Shown here piece after piece: positions 17,968 through 26,277 of a stretch of 64,000 bases of DNA. Within the stretch, counting starts at the first letter, position 1. The number at the start of each line of letters is the position of its first letter. The notes beneath the pieces are model-generated. The model did no database searches, was not told the origin of the DNA, and saw nothing but the letters and a program-made list of their open reading frames with translations. Origin of the DNA: Mesorhizobium sp. (lineage in GTDB: Bacteria > Pseudomonadota > Alphaproteobacteria > Rhizobiales > Rhizobiaceae); assembly GCA_004020315.1 (NCBI GenBank), contig SAQG01000016.1:1-64000 (forward strand), given 5' to 3'. The position numbers and the translations under genes were made by a program.

Positions 17968-18427
17968 GTTTCTCCTCCCTGTGGGCATCCGGACGGATGT
18001 TCCGCCCCGCCAGTCTGCCCCTTACGCAAACGTAAGCTAATCCACCTCCCGGCAAAACAAAAGCGGTGCCGCTACGGAAGACTTCAGGATTTTCTGGGCG
18101 CCCGAAGCCGTCTGGTCGGCGAGAAAAGAAACGCTGGGCACGCTGGCTTTGTCTCCCGTGGTTAGCAGAGTCTTGATTTTGCGCCTCGCAAATTTTCGTC
18201 AAATTTAGCTCAAACCGGCGAAATTGCTGGCTTTGCATCGTTAATGAATTTCCGCGTTTACCTCTTGTTTTAGCTTTGTTTTCCTCAAATTAAGCACGCC
18301 ACTTAACGACGGATTCAAGCCTTCGGTTCATTCTCGAAAGCATCGAAAGAGCAGCCGCCCCAAGGAATACCAGGGACAGAAGGAGGCAGCTCTCGGGAGC
18401 CTGACAGGGCTAGAACAGGGGATTGAA
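17968..18427. other. 460-base AT-richer intergenic region
   Basis: This lies between divergent genes: DUF2147 leftward and the Sel1-like gene rightward. The part from about 18170 to 18310 is notably AT-richer than its surroundings (long T and A runs such as ttgttttagctttgttttcc), which fits a promoter region for the rightward gene. I found no open frame with a ribosome site, no convincing RNA gene and no palindrome that would mark an operator. Confidence 0.4.
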
Positions 18428-18694
18428 ATGGCACGTTTTGAAATGCCTGAAGCCGGCTTCGGCGCCATGGGGGCAACTGCCCAGGCCGACATTCTTTTCG
18501 AACTGGGCATGATGTATGCCACCGGCCGCGATTGCGAGACCGATGTCGTTGCCGCCCACAAATGGTTCAACATCGCTGCGATCAAGGGCTCGGTCCGCGC
18601 CGCGGAACTGCGCTCGGAATTGTCGGCCGCCATGTCGAAGGTCGAGATTGCCAGGGCGCTGCGCGAAGCTCGCGAATGGATGACGATGCACTAA
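18428..18694 (+). CDS. Small Sel1-like repeat protein
   Basis: An 88-residue protein beginning MARFEMPEAGFGAMG. The central part ILFELGMMYATGRD...DVVAAHKWFNIAAIKG is one Sel1-like/TPR unit, followed by a helical tail (AALREAREWM-like). It has no signal peptide, so it is cytoplasmic. Single-repeat proteins of this kind are conserved in rhizobia without an assigned role; Sel1 units usually mediate protein contacts. The ATG is preceded by a weak AGGGGATTGAA. The gene is monocistronic, with a hairpin ending in T residues further downstream (18926-18966). Confidence 0.8.
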   Translation: MARFEMPEAGFGAMGATAQADILFELGMMYATGRDCETDVVAAHKWFNIAAIKGSVRAAELRSELSAAMSKVEIARALREAREWMTMH

Positions 18695-18702
18695 GTTGGC
18701 CC

Positions 18703-18835
18703 TGAGTTCATCAGGCCCCGAGTTCATCAGGCATTTGAGATCACCGACAGGGACGCTTCAGGTCAAGGCCGCGCAAGACGGCCGGACCGGCAAGAACAAG
18801 GCCGCGCAAGACGGTCGTGCCAACAATGGCAAGAA
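18703..18835 (+). repeat. Short direct repeats downstream of the Sel1-like gene
   Basis: Two kinds of tandem repeat lie just after the stop. First, gagttcatcaggc occurs at about 18704 and 18720, a 16-base period. Second, an 18-base unit caaggccgcgcaagacgg occurs at 18764-18781 and 18797-18814, each copy followed by a related stretch ending ggcaagaa. The rest of the 409-base gap up to the binding-protein gene holds one hairpin (18926-18966) and no gene I can support. Confidence 0.6.
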
Positions 18836-18925
18836 CGCGGCAGGCCGGATACAGCCAAGCTGCGCGACGGACAGGGAAGGCGAGCGGTTTTCGGGCGCGG
18901 GAGCGTTCGGGATTGTTCGATCGAC

Positions 18926-18966
18926 AAAAGCCGCGACCGGCCGGAACAAGGCAGGCGCGGCTTTTT
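18926..18966 (+). terminator. Possible intrinsic terminator upstream of the binding-protein gene
   Basis: The arms aaaagccgcg and cgcggctttt form a 10-bp stem around a 20-base loop, and the second arm ends in TTTTT. It would separate the Sel1-like transcript from the next gene. The large loop lowers confidence. Confidence 0.5.
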
Positions 18967-19103
18967 ACATTCACGCCTCGGCTTCCAGGCCCAATCGAGT
19001 GCCGCCGATGCGCCTAGACAGGCTCGGCGAAGGGTGAAATTCTCCCGTCCACTCTGGAAGAGGCGCGGCCGGGGCGGCTGCGCGAGAGTGGAGGAGTATC
19101 GCC

Positions 19104-20225
19104 ATGAAAAAATTGGGTATTTTGAGCGCGGCCATAGTGGGCCTGATGATGAGTGCGCCGATTGCCTTCGCCGACGACATTACCTTTTCAGTGGTCGGAC
19201 CGATGACCGGTCAGCTTGCCACCATTGGCGACCAGTTCAAGCAGGGCGCGCAAGCCGCCGCCGACGCGATCAACGCCGCTGGAGGTGTCGAAGGCCGCCA
19301 GATCAAGCTCGACGTCCAGGATGACCAGTGTGATCCGAAACAGGCGGTTTCGGTCGCCAACCGCATCGTCGCCAACGGGGTCAAGTTCATCGATGGCCAT
19401 GCCTGCTCGGGCTCGAGCATCCCGGCGTCTGCCGTGTATGCCGAAGCCGGTGCGCTGATGATGAGTCCGGCTTCGTCGAACCCAGAGCTGACGGACGCGG
19501 CGGCGAAGGCCGGCTGGCCGACGATCATGCGCCTTTATACGCGCGACGATGCGCAGGGCGCTTTCATCGGTCCATGGATCGCCAAGAAATATGCCGGCAA
19601 GAAGGTCGTAATCATGCACGACAAGAGCGCCTATGGGCAGGGCGTGGCCGATGCCGTAAAGGCAACGATGAACCAGAACGGTCTCAAAGAGATCCTGTAC
19701 GAGGGCATTAACGCCGGTGAAAAGGACTACGCGGCGCTTGTCACCAAGCTGAAGGACCTCAAGGCTGACGTCGTCTATTTCGGCGGCTATCACCCCGAAG
19801 CCGGCCTCATCCTGCGCCAGTCGGCGGAACAGAACCTGAAGTATCAGCTGATCATGCCGGACTCGATCGCCACGCCGGAATTCTGGCAGGTTTCCGGCCC
19901 GGCCGGCGAAGGCACCATGTTCGTCTTCCCGTCGGATCCGCAGGCGAAGCCCGAAGCCAAGGAGGCCATCGAAAAGATCAAAGCGCGCGGCTTCGTGCCC
20001 GAGGGCTTTACGCTGTTCTCCTATGCCGTGATCCAGGCTTTTGCCGAGGGTATCAAGCGCGCCGGCAGCGACGACCCGGTCAAGGTTGCCGAAGCGTTGA
20101 AGAACGGCGAGCCGATCAGCACCGTCGTCGGCCCTGTCACTTTCGATGAAAAGGGCGACCTCAAGAACGTCAGCTACGACATCAACCAGTGGCACGACGG
20201 CAAATACGCGCCGATCCAGCCGTGA
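19104..20225 (+). CDS. Branched-chain amino-acid ABC transporter substrate-binding protein
   Basis: A 373-residue periplasmic binding protein of the LivJ/LivK type. The signal peptide MKKLGILSAAIVGLMMSAPI ends in AFA before DDITFSVVGPMTGQLATIGD, the usual start of the mature Leu/Ile/Val-binding fold. The pocket motif DGHACSGSSIPASAVY and the hinge VVIMHDKSAYGQGVADAV are present. A GGAGGAG ribosome site precedes ATG 19104. No permease or ATPase genes lie nearby, so it is an orphan component that must serve a transporter encoded elsewhere. Branched-chain specificity is the family default. The leucine-degradation genes downstream are on the opposite strand. Confidence 0.92.
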   Translation: MKKLGILSAAIVGLMMSAPIAFADDITFSVVGPMTGQLATIGDQFKQGAQAAADAINAAGGVEGRQIKLDVQDDQCDPKQAVSVANRIVANGVKFIDGHACSGSSIPASAVYAEAGALMMSPASSNPELTDAAAKAGWPTIMRLYTRDDAQGAFIGPWIAKKYAGKKVVIMHDKSAYGQGVADAVKATMNQNGLKEILYEGINAGEKDYAALVTKLKDLKADVVYFGGYHPEAGLILRQSAEQNLKYQLIMPDSIATPEFWQVSGPAGEGTMFVFPSDPQAKPEAKEAIEKIKARGFVPEGFTLFSYAVIQAFAEGIKRAGSDDPVKVAEALKNGEPISTVVGPVTFDEKGDLKNVSYDINQWHDGKYAPIQP

Positions 20226-20252
20226 TGGCTGGCGTCGCCTAGCGACAATCGG

Positions 20253-20287
20253 AAATGGCCGGGGCAGACCCGGCCATTTTCATTTTT
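20253..20287 (+). terminator. Intrinsic terminator of the binding-protein gene
   Basis: An 11-bp stem (aaatggccggg / cccggccattt) with a short loop is followed by TTTCATTTTT, 27 bases after the stop codon of the binding-protein gene. On the other strand it could also serve the convergent mccA gene, though the distance is larger. Confidence 0.9.
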
Positions 20288-20340
20288 GGGCGTGCGTATG
20301 TGGCGCGTGTGTTCGACGTCGCCTCGGGGATGAACAGCGG

Positions 20341-22305
20341 TCAACTGCGGGCTTCCTCGGCAAAACGCACCAGCACGGTCCCGTCGGTGACTTGTGCGCC
20401 TTCCGCTGCGATCTCGGCGATCGTCCCGTCATGAGTGGCGGAAATCGTGTGCTCCATCTTCATCGCTTCCAGGATCAACAGCGGCTGACCCTTGATGACG
20501 GCTTCGCCTTTTGCCGCGCGCACCAGCTTGACCAGGCCCGGCATGGGCGCGCGCAGGCTGTCAGAGCCGGCGGCGATGTCGTCGGCCCTCGCCAATGGGT
20601 CCGGCACTGCGAAGCTGTAGCCGACGGCACCCGAAAAGACAGTGACATGACCTGGCCAGCGGGCGAGGCGAGGGGCAGCGCGAAGATCAAGCGGATCGGC
20701 GCTGTCATAAGGTGCGTCCAGTGCCACTTGGGGGCGCCCGTCCGGCCGCATGGACACAAGCGCGAGAATCTCATCCTCCCCGTAGCGCAGCCGCGTGCGC
20801 CGCGCGATCGCGTGGAAATGCGCATAACCGGCAAGCGACGACCACGGGTCGCGGGTCGGCGCCTGAGCCCCGGCGCCGGACGCCGCAAGTGCGGCCGCGG
20901 CAACGATCTCGCTGCTCGGCGGCGGCACTGCGGTCAGCGCTTGCTGGTGCCTGCCGATCAGGCCGGTGTCGACGTCACCTGCCGAAAAATCCGCGTCAGC
21001 GGCAAGAGCAGCGAGAAAGGCGGTGTTGACGGTCGAGCCGGCGATCTCGGTCTGCGAAAGGGCTATGCCCAGCGCTTCGAGCGCCGCCCGCCGGCCCCTG
21101 CCGTGCACGACCAGCTTGGCGATCATCGGGTCGTAGAAGGGCGAGATGGCATCGCCGGCCCGCACGCCGGTCTCGATCCGCATGCTGGCACCCCCGGGCG
21201 CTGTATCCGGAAATTTCAGGTGATGCAGCGTGCCCGTTGCCGGCAAAAAACCCTTTGCCGCGTCCTCGGCATAGATACGCGCCTCGAGGGCGTGACCGGC
21301 GAGCGTGATCTCGCTCTGCGTTTTCGGCAGCTTTTCGCCGGACGCCACCCGCAACTGCCACTCGACCAGATCGGTGCCGGTGACCATTTCGGTGACGGGG
21401 TGCTCGACCTGCAGGCGGGTGTTCATTTCCATGAACCAGAAGCGGTCGGCCTTCAGCCCCTGCGAAGCATCGACGATGAACTCGATCGTGCCGGCGCCGG
21501 AATAGTTGATCGCCTTGGCGGCTTTCACCGCCGCCTCCGTCATCGCTTTGCGCAATGCCGGCGTCATCCCGGGGGCGGGGGCTTCCTCGATCACCTTCTG
21601 GTGGCGGCGCTGCGCCGAGCAGTCGCGCTCGTAGAGATGCACGACATTGCCGAAATTATCGCCGAATACCTGAACCTCGATGTGGCGCGGCTTCTCGATA
21701 TATTTCTCGACCAGCACGCGGTCGTCGCCGAAAGCGGCCTTGGCCTCGCGCCGTGCACCCGACAGCGCCTCGGAAAAGTCGTCGGGATGTTCGACGCGAC
21801 GCATGCCCTTGCCGCCGCCGCCGGCGCGCGCCTTGATCAGGACGGGATAGCCGATTTCGCGTGCCTTGGAGGCGAGCAGCACGATCTCCTGCGCCTCGCC
21901 GTGATAGCCCGGCACGACAGGGACGCCGGCCTTCTCCATCAGCCGCTTGGCCGCGTCCTTCAGCCCCATGGCGCGGATCGAGGCGGCCGACGGGCCGATG
22001 AAGACGAGCCCTGCCGCCGTCACCTGGTCGACGAAATCAGGATTTTCCGACAGAAAACCGTAGCCGGGATGGATGGCTTCCACGCCGGCGGCCAAAGCCG
22101 CCGCGACAAGCTTGTCGCCGCGCAGATAGCTTTCGCCAACAGGCGAGGCGCCGATATGCACAGCTTCGTCGGCCATCTCGACATGCAAAGCCCCGGCGTC
22201 GGCGTCGGAATAGACGGCAACGCTACGTACGCCCAGCTTGCGTGCCGTGCGGATCACCCGGCAAGCGATCTCGCCGCGGTTGGCGATCAGGATTTTGGCG
22301 AACAT
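20341..22305 (-). CDS. mccA: 3-methylcrotonyl-CoA carboxylase, biotin-carboxylase/biotin-carrier (alpha) subunit
   Basis: A 654-residue biotin-dependent carboxylase alpha subunit. The biotin-carboxylase part opens MFAKILIANRGEIACRVIRTA. The ATP-grasp motif KARAGGGGKGMRRV and the catalytic MEMNTRLQVEHPVTEMVTG follow. A C-terminal biotinyl domain carries the biotinylated Lys in EAMKMEHTI. The enzyme makes 3-methylglutaconyl-CoA in leucine breakdown. I assign methylcrotonyl- rather than propionyl- or acetyl-CoA carboxylase because mccB and ivd lie on the same strand. ATG 22305 has TTTGGAGG 5 bases upstream. Unusually, about 2 kb with four other genes separate it from mccB. Confidence 0.9.
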   Translation of the reverse strand: MFAKILIANRGEIACRVIRTARKLGVRSVAVYSDADAGALHVEMADEAVHIGASPVGESYLRGDKLVAAALAAGVEAIHPGYGFLSENPDFVDQVTAAGLVFIGPSAASIRAMGLKDAAKRLMEKAGVPVVPGYHGEAQEIVLLASKAREIGYPVLIKARAGGGGKGMRRVEHPDDFSEALSGARREAKAAFGDDRVLVEKYIEKPRHIEVQVFGDNFGNVVHLYERDCSAQRRHQKVIEEAPAPGMTPALRKAMTEAAVKAAKAINYSGAGTIEFIVDASQGLKADRFWFMEMNTRLQVEHPVTEMVTGTDLVEWQLRVASGEKLPKTQSEITLAGHALEARIYAEDAAKGFLPATGTLHHLKFPDTAPGGASMRIETGVRAGDAISPFYDPMIAKLVVHGRGRRAALEALGIALSQTEIAGSTVNTAFLAALAADADFSAGDVDTGLIGRHQQALTAVPPPSSEIVAAAALAASGAGAQAPTRDPWSSLAGYAHFHAIARRTRLRYGEDEILALVSMRPDGRPQVALDAPYDSADPLDLRAAPRLARWPGHVTVFSGAVGYSFAVPDPLARADDIAAGSDSLRAPMPGLVKLVRAAKGEAVIKGQPLLILEAMKMEHTISATHDGTIAEIAAEGAQVTDGTVLVRFAEEARS

Positions 22306-22421
22306 GGGACCTCCAAAGCCAGAGCTTGCCGCCAACGGCGCGAATGCTCCTTCACGCGAGCTGTGGCAACACCCTGCTTTGCAGTCCGGCCATTGTCAAA
22401 GGATCGGTAAGCCAGGCCTGC

Positions 22422-22796
22422 TTACTTGGAGGCAACGATCTCGCAACCTCCTCCAGTCGTGACCTTGTAATAGCTGCGGGTGGCCTTACAGGATTTCAAC
22501 GCCGCCTCCTCGGCAGCCTTCTGTGACGGCGCATTCAAGCGCGAACCGCAGATGATGTACAACGAACGCACCCGGGAATACGGGGTGGTCGCATAGGCTG
22601 AATGGCCGCTGGCCGCCACATAGGCCTTGTAAGCCTTGGTGCACGGTCGCTTCGGATCTCCCAACAGCTTCGGATAGAAACGGATGTCCCCCTTGCTTCC
22701 CGCCAGCGATTCCGCTGCGCCGATGTTGGATGCCGTGAGGATAAGCAACCCTGCAAGTGCCAATACAGTTGTTGTCTGAAAAAGTCGCAGTTTCAT
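22422..22796 (-). CDS. Secreted hypothetical protein, tandem paralogue 3
   Basis: A 124-residue exported protein and the last of three tandem paralogues. The signal peptide (MKLRLFQTTTVLALAGLLIL ending GAA) is followed by ESLAGSKGD. A conserved core shared by all three is KAYKAYVAASGHSAYA, then IICGSRLNAPSQKAAEEAAL, a single Cys after it, and a C-terminal EIVASK. The pattern AAEEAALxxC recalls DUF4189-type proteins, but I would not assign that family. Two Cys pairs are possible, suggesting a small disulphide-bonded periplasmic domain. The function is unknown. It lies 117 bases upstream of mccA on the same strand. Confidence 0.75.
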   Translation of the reverse strand: MKLRLFQTTTVLALAGLLILTASNIGAAESLAGSKGDIRFYPKLLGDPKRPCTKAYKAYVAASGHSAYATTPYSRVRSLYIICGSRLNAPSQKAAEEAALKSCKATRSYYKVTTGGGCEIVASK

Positions 22797-22840
22797 CTTC
22801 GCCCGTCCCCACTGGTATTTGCACCCGTTGCTGCTGCAAC

Positions 22841-23218
22841 CTACTTGGAGGCGGCGATTCCACAGCCGCCGCTCGCGGTTTTGACCTTCCATCTCGTCAA
22901 GCCGGCCTGACAATTGCGCAACGCAATCTCTTCCGCGGCCTGTTGCGAGGATGCGTTGAGCTTGGAGCCGCAGATGATGTAGAGGTCGCGGACGCGCGAA
23001 TAGAACGTCGTCGCATAGGCCGAATGGCCGCTCGCTGCGACATAGGCCTTGTAGGCGTTGGTGCACTCGTCCTTCGGACTCCCGGGCAGAAACGGCTGAA
23101 AGCGCACGTTTCCCTTGCTCCCGGCCAGTGATTCCGCCGCGCTGCTGCTTGGTGCCGTCAATACCAGCAGGCCTGCGAACAGCGATACAATCGTCCGGTC
23201 TATGCGTGTCGATTTCAT
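22841..23218 (-). CDS. Secreted hypothetical protein, tandem paralogue 2
   Basis: A 125-residue paralogue of the genes on both sides. The signal peptide begins MKSTRIDRTIVSLFAGLLVL. The mature part starts AESLAGSKGNVRFQPFLPGS and shares KAYVAASGHSAYATTFYSRV, YIICGSKLNASSQQAAEEIA and the GIAASK end with its neighbours. It keeps the same cysteine positions. It is 44 bases upstream of paralogue 3 and 45 bases downstream of paralogue 1, so the three probably share a transcript. No function can be assigned. Confidence 0.75.
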   Translation of the reverse strand: MKSTRIDRTIVSLFAGLLVLTAPSSSAAESLAGSKGNVRFQPFLPGSPKDECTNAYKAYVAASGHSAYATTFYSRVRDLYIICGSKLNASSQQAAEEIALRNCQAGLTRWKVKTASGGCGIAASK

Positions 23219-23263
23219 TTTGCCCCATCCATTTGGAAAATGCCAAAGCCGACCGGTATTCGA

Positions 23264-23632
23264 TTATTTGGAGGCAGCGATGCTGCAGACTCCCGCTGTC
23301 GTGACCTTGTATTGCTTCCGGGCGGATTGGCAGTCCTTCAGCGCCAGTGCCTCTGCAGCCTTTTGCGACGATCCATTCGCACGCGCGCAAATTATGAACT
23401 CGGTCGCCCAATTGAACGGGGTCGACGCATAGGCGGAATGGCTAGCAGTCGCCACATAGGCCTTGTATGCCTTCTGACAGCCTCCCGTTGAGCCGGGCGC
23501 GAAATACACGGGGTAGCGGCTGTCCCCCTTGTTCCCCGCCAGCGATTCTGCCGAGCCAAGGTCAGGAGCTGCTAATATAAGCAGTCCTGAAAGTACCGAC
23601 ACAGTTGTTTTCTGAAAAATCTGAAGTCTCAT
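23264..23632 (-). CDS. Secreted hypothetical protein, tandem paralogue 1
   Basis: A 122-residue paralogue, the most diverged of the three: APGSTGGCQKAYKAYVATAS then HSAYASTPFNWATEFIICAR. The signal peptide MRLQIFQKTTVSVLSGLLIL is nearly the same as that of paralogue 3, and the mature part again opens AESLAGNKGD and ends SIAASK. I chose ATG 23632, which aligns with paralogue 3; an upstream in-frame start at 23668 would add 12 residues before the signal peptide. It lies 105 bases downstream of the macrodomain gene. The gap holds no terminator that I can see. Confidence 0.72.
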   Translation of the reverse strand: MRLQIFQKTTVSVLSGLLILAAPDLGSAESLAGNKGDSRYPVYFAPGSTGGCQKAYKAYVATASHSAYASTPFNWATEFIICARANGSSQKAAEALALKDCQSARKQYKVTTAGVCSIAASK

Positions 23633-23737
23633 CTTCGCCCAATCCCCACTGGTATTAGCAATGAGCAATAGCCGCGATTCTTTCGTCTGGCCAGATCGGT
23701 GAATAAAAATAAATCTGAAAACTATGGATGGATTTTC

Positions 23738-24280
23738 TTACCTATGCCGGCCACGCGCCGTCAGGCGCAGCAACGCCTGTTGGTATAGTTCCGCCGTTTG
23801 CTGGTCGAAGCAGCAGAAGATGACGGTTTCCGGAACCGCGTTCTGGTCGATGTAGGCGCTCACGGTGCCAACGGCGATCCGTGTCGCCTGGTCCTTCGGA
23901 TAGCGGTAGACACCGGTCGAGATCGCTGGAAACGCTACCGTCCGGCAACCCTTGGCCGTGGCGAGTTCGAGCGACCGGCGATAGCAGGAGGCGAGCAGCT
24001 CAGCTTCGCCTTTGCTGCCTTCCCGCCAGACCGGCCCAACCGTGTGGATGACATAGTGTGCCGGCAGCTTGTAACCCCTGGTGAGTTTTGCGTCGCCAAC
24101 CTTGCAGCCATTGAGTGTTCGGCATTCGGCCAGAAGCTCGGGGCCGGCCGCCCGGTGAATGGCGCCGTCGACGCCACCGCCGCCCAAAAGCGACGTGTTA
24201 GCGGCGTTGACGATGGCATCGACCGCCAGCTTCGTGATGTCGCCGATATGAACGCGAATTCTGTCGTCGATCTCGCTCAT
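23738..24280 (-). CDS. Macrodomain protein (O-acetyl-ADP-ribose deacetylase-like)
   Basis: A 180-residue single macrodomain of the MacroD/YmdB type. The ADP-ribose-binding residues are visible in HIGDITKLAVDAIVNAANTS, LGGGGVDGAIHRAAG and the phosphate loop FPAISTGVYRYP. Family members remove O-acetyl-ADP-ribose or ADP-ribose from proteins. The ATG lies one base after the mccB stop codon, so translation is very likely coupled to that of the carboxylase subunit. What links ADP-ribose chemistry to leucine breakdown here is not evident; acyl-ADP-ribose made by sirtuins is one speculative bridge. Confidence 0.9.
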   Translation of the reverse strand: MSEIDDRIRVHIGDITKLAVDAIVNAANTSLLGGGGVDGAIHRAAGPELLAECRTLNGCKVGDAKLTRGYKLPAHYVIHTVGPVWREGSKGEAELLASCYRRSLELATAKGCRTVAFPAISTGVYRYPKDQATRIAVGTVSAYIDQNAVPETVIFCCFDQQTAELYQQALLRLTARGRHR

Positions 24281-24281
24281 C

Positions 24282-25889
24282 TCACATCCTGAAAACGCCG
24301 AACCGTGTCTCCTCGATCTCGGCGTTCAGTGCGGCTGACAGGCTGAGTGCCAGCACCTCGCGCGTCTTGGCCGGGTCGATGATGCCGTCGTCCCAGAGTC
24401 GAGCCGAGGAATAGAGCGGATGGCCCTCATGCTCGTATTTCATCAGGATCGGCTTCTTGAATTTTGCCTCCTCCTCGGCGCTCCATTCCCCGCCCTTGCG
24501 CTCGATCCCCTCGCGCTTGACGACGGCCAGTACCGTGGCCGCCTGCTCGCCGCCCATCACGGAGATGCGCGCATTTGGCCACATCCACAGGAAGCGTGGC
24601 GAATAGGCGCGTCCGCACATGCCGTAATTGCCGGCGCCGAACGAGCCACCGATGATCATGGTCACCTTCGGCACCCGGGCCGTGGCGACGGCCATCACCA
24701 GCTTGGCGCCGTCCTTGGCGATGCCGCCGGCCTCATATTTTCGCCCCACCATGAAGCCGGTGATGTTTTGCAGGAAGATCAGCGGGATCTTGCGCTGGCA
24801 GCATAGTTCGATGAAATGCGCGCCCTTGAGCGCGCTTTCGGAGAACAGCACGCCGTTGTTGGCGATGATGCCGACCGGCATGCCGGTGAGATGGGCAAAG
24901 CCGGTGACCAGCGTGGTGCCATAGTTCTGCTTGAACTCGTCGAATTCGGAGCCGTCGACGATACGCGCGATCACTTCACGTACGTCATAGGGCTGGCGCA
25001 GATCGGTCGGCACGATGCCGTAAAGTTCATGTGGATCGTGAAGCGGCGGAATCGGTTTCTGCAAGGCCAGGCTTGCGGTCTTGTTCCGATTCAGGTTTTT
25101 GACGATACGGCGGCAGATGGCCAGCGCATGCTCGTCGTCGAGCGCATAGTGGTCGGCAACGCCGGAAAGCCTCGTGTGCACATCGGCGCCGCCGAGCTCC
25201 TCGGCGCTGACGTCCTCGCCGGTCGCGGCCTTCACCAGCGGCGGGCCGCCGAGAAAAATGGTCGCCTGGTTGCGCACCATGATCGTCTCGTCCGACATCG
25301 CCGGCACATAGGCGCCGCCCGCCGTGCACGAACCCATTACGCAGGCGATCTGCGGTATACCGGCCGCCGACATGTTGGCCTGGTTGTAGAAGATGCGGCC
25401 GAAATGATCGCGGTCGGGAAACACCTCATCCTGGTTCGGCAGATTGGCGCCGCCGCTGTCGACCAGATAGACGCAAGGCAGTTTGTTCTGCAGCGCGATC
25501 TCCTGGGCGCGCAGATGCTTCTTTACGGTCAGCGGATAGTAGGTGCCGCCCTTCACCGTGGCGTCGTTCACGACGACCATAACTTCGGTGCCTTCGACGC
25601 GGCCGATGCCGGCAATGATGCCGGCCGATGAGATGTCTTCGCCATACATCGACCATGCCGCGAACTGGCCGATTTCAAGGAACGGCGAGCCGGTGTCGAG
25701 CAGCTGGGCGAGGCGCTCGCGCGGCAAAAGCTTGCCGCGGCTCTGGTGCCGTTCACGCGCTTCCTCCGAGCCGCCACGCTCGACGGTTGCCGCCTTTTCC
25801 GCAATGTCGGCGACCAGCGTCCGCATACGCTCGGCATTGGCGCGGAAGGTGTCGGAGGCGGGCGAAATCTGTGAGGTGAGGGTGGTCAT
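24282..25889 (-). CDS. mccB: 3-methylcrotonyl-CoA carboxylase, carboxyltransferase (beta) subunit
   Basis: A 535-residue carboxyltransferase with the length and layout typical of MCC beta. An N-terminal half has YLVDSGGANLPNQDEVFPD and the oxyanion-hole glycines in CVMGSCTAGGAYVPAMSDE. A C-terminal half has GIIANNGVLFSESALKGAHF, the biotin-site IIGGSFGAGNYGMCGRAY, and GGEQAATVLAVVKREG. The NLPNQDEVFPDRDHFGRIFY signature favours methylcrotonyl-CoA over propionyl-CoA carboxylase. It starts 4 bases after vapC and has no good ribosome site of its own, so it may depend on translation of the toxin gene. It is followed one base later by the macrodomain gene. Confidence 0.93.
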   Translation of the reverse strand: MTTLTSQISPASDTFRANAERMRTLVADIAEKAATVERGGSEEARERHQSRGKLLPRERLAQLLDTGSPFLEIGQFAAWSMYGEDISSAGIIAGIGRVEGTEVMVVVNDATVKGGTYYPLTVKKHLRAQEIALQNKLPCVYLVDSGGANLPNQDEVFPDRDHFGRIFYNQANMSAAGIPQIACVMGSCTAGGAYVPAMSDETIMVRNQATIFLGGPPLVKAATGEDVSAEELGGADVHTRLSGVADHYALDDEHALAICRRIVKNLNRNKTASLALQKPIPPLHDPHELYGIVPTDLRQPYDVREVIARIVDGSEFDEFKQNYGTTLVTGFAHLTGMPVGIIANNGVLFSESALKGAHFIELCCQRKIPLIFLQNITGFMVGRKYEAGGIAKDGAKLVMAVATARVPKVTMIIGGSFGAGNYGMCGRAYSPRFLWMWPNARISVMGGEQAATVLAVVKREGIERKGGEWSAEEEAKFKKPILMKYEHEGHPLYSSARLWDDGIIDPAKTREVLALSLSAALNAEIEETRFGVFRM

Positions 25890-25893
25890 GGTG

Positions 25894-26277
25894 TTACCGG
25901 GTCAGTTCGATCTTGCAACCGATGTCCAGGTCGCCCCAGTCGCGGTCGGCGGTGACGGCAATGGCGTTTTCGCGCATTGCCAGTGCGAGGCAGGCTCGGT
26001 CGCCCAGCGACAAGCCGCGATGCCGCGTCAGCGCACGAAGCTGACCGGCAGCGATACCCATCATTTCGTCGAAAACAGCGACCGGCATGCCGAGGCTGGC
26101 GAGGTCGTCCACGGCCTCTTCCATGCTGCGTCCCCTGTCGATCAGCTTAGCAATGACTTCAGCCGCATTGACGGAACTGCATTGCGCATCCGGCGCGAAA
26201 CCCAAGGCAATATCGGTGCCTTTCTCGTTGAACAGGATCGCAAGCGCCGCCGAGCTGTCCATGACGTAAGATTTCAC
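25894..26277 (-). CDS. vapC: VapC-type PIN-domain toxin
   Basis: A 127-residue PIN-domain protein, a likely RNase toxin. Acidic metal-binding residues are visible: Asp in MDSSAALAILF, Glu in SSVNAAEVIAKL, Asp in LSLGDRACLALAM and Asp in VTADRDW. These are the four expected positions, so it looks intact. The ATG overlaps the stop codon of the antitoxin gene by 4 bases. Unusually, the toxin stop lies only 4 bases before the mccB start, which puts a metabolic gene directly in the toxin-antitoxin transcript. Confidence 0.88.
   Translation of the reverse strand: MKSYVMDSSAALAILFNEKGTDIALGFAPDAQCSSVNAAEVIAKLIDRGRSMEEAVDDLASLGMPVAVFDEMMGIAAGQLRALTRHRGLSLGDRACLALAMRENAIAVTADRDWGDLDIGCKIELTR

Noticed and set aside
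18696..19037. 113-codon frame between the Sel1-like and binding-protein genes
   Set aside because: It runs through direct repeats and a terminator-like hairpin, has no ribosome site and a low-complexity composition, so I treat it as non-coding.
22422..23411. Long frame of 329 codons across two of the secreted paralogues
   Set aside because: It reads one paralogue in frame and its neighbour out of frame; the signal peptides and starts show separate genes.
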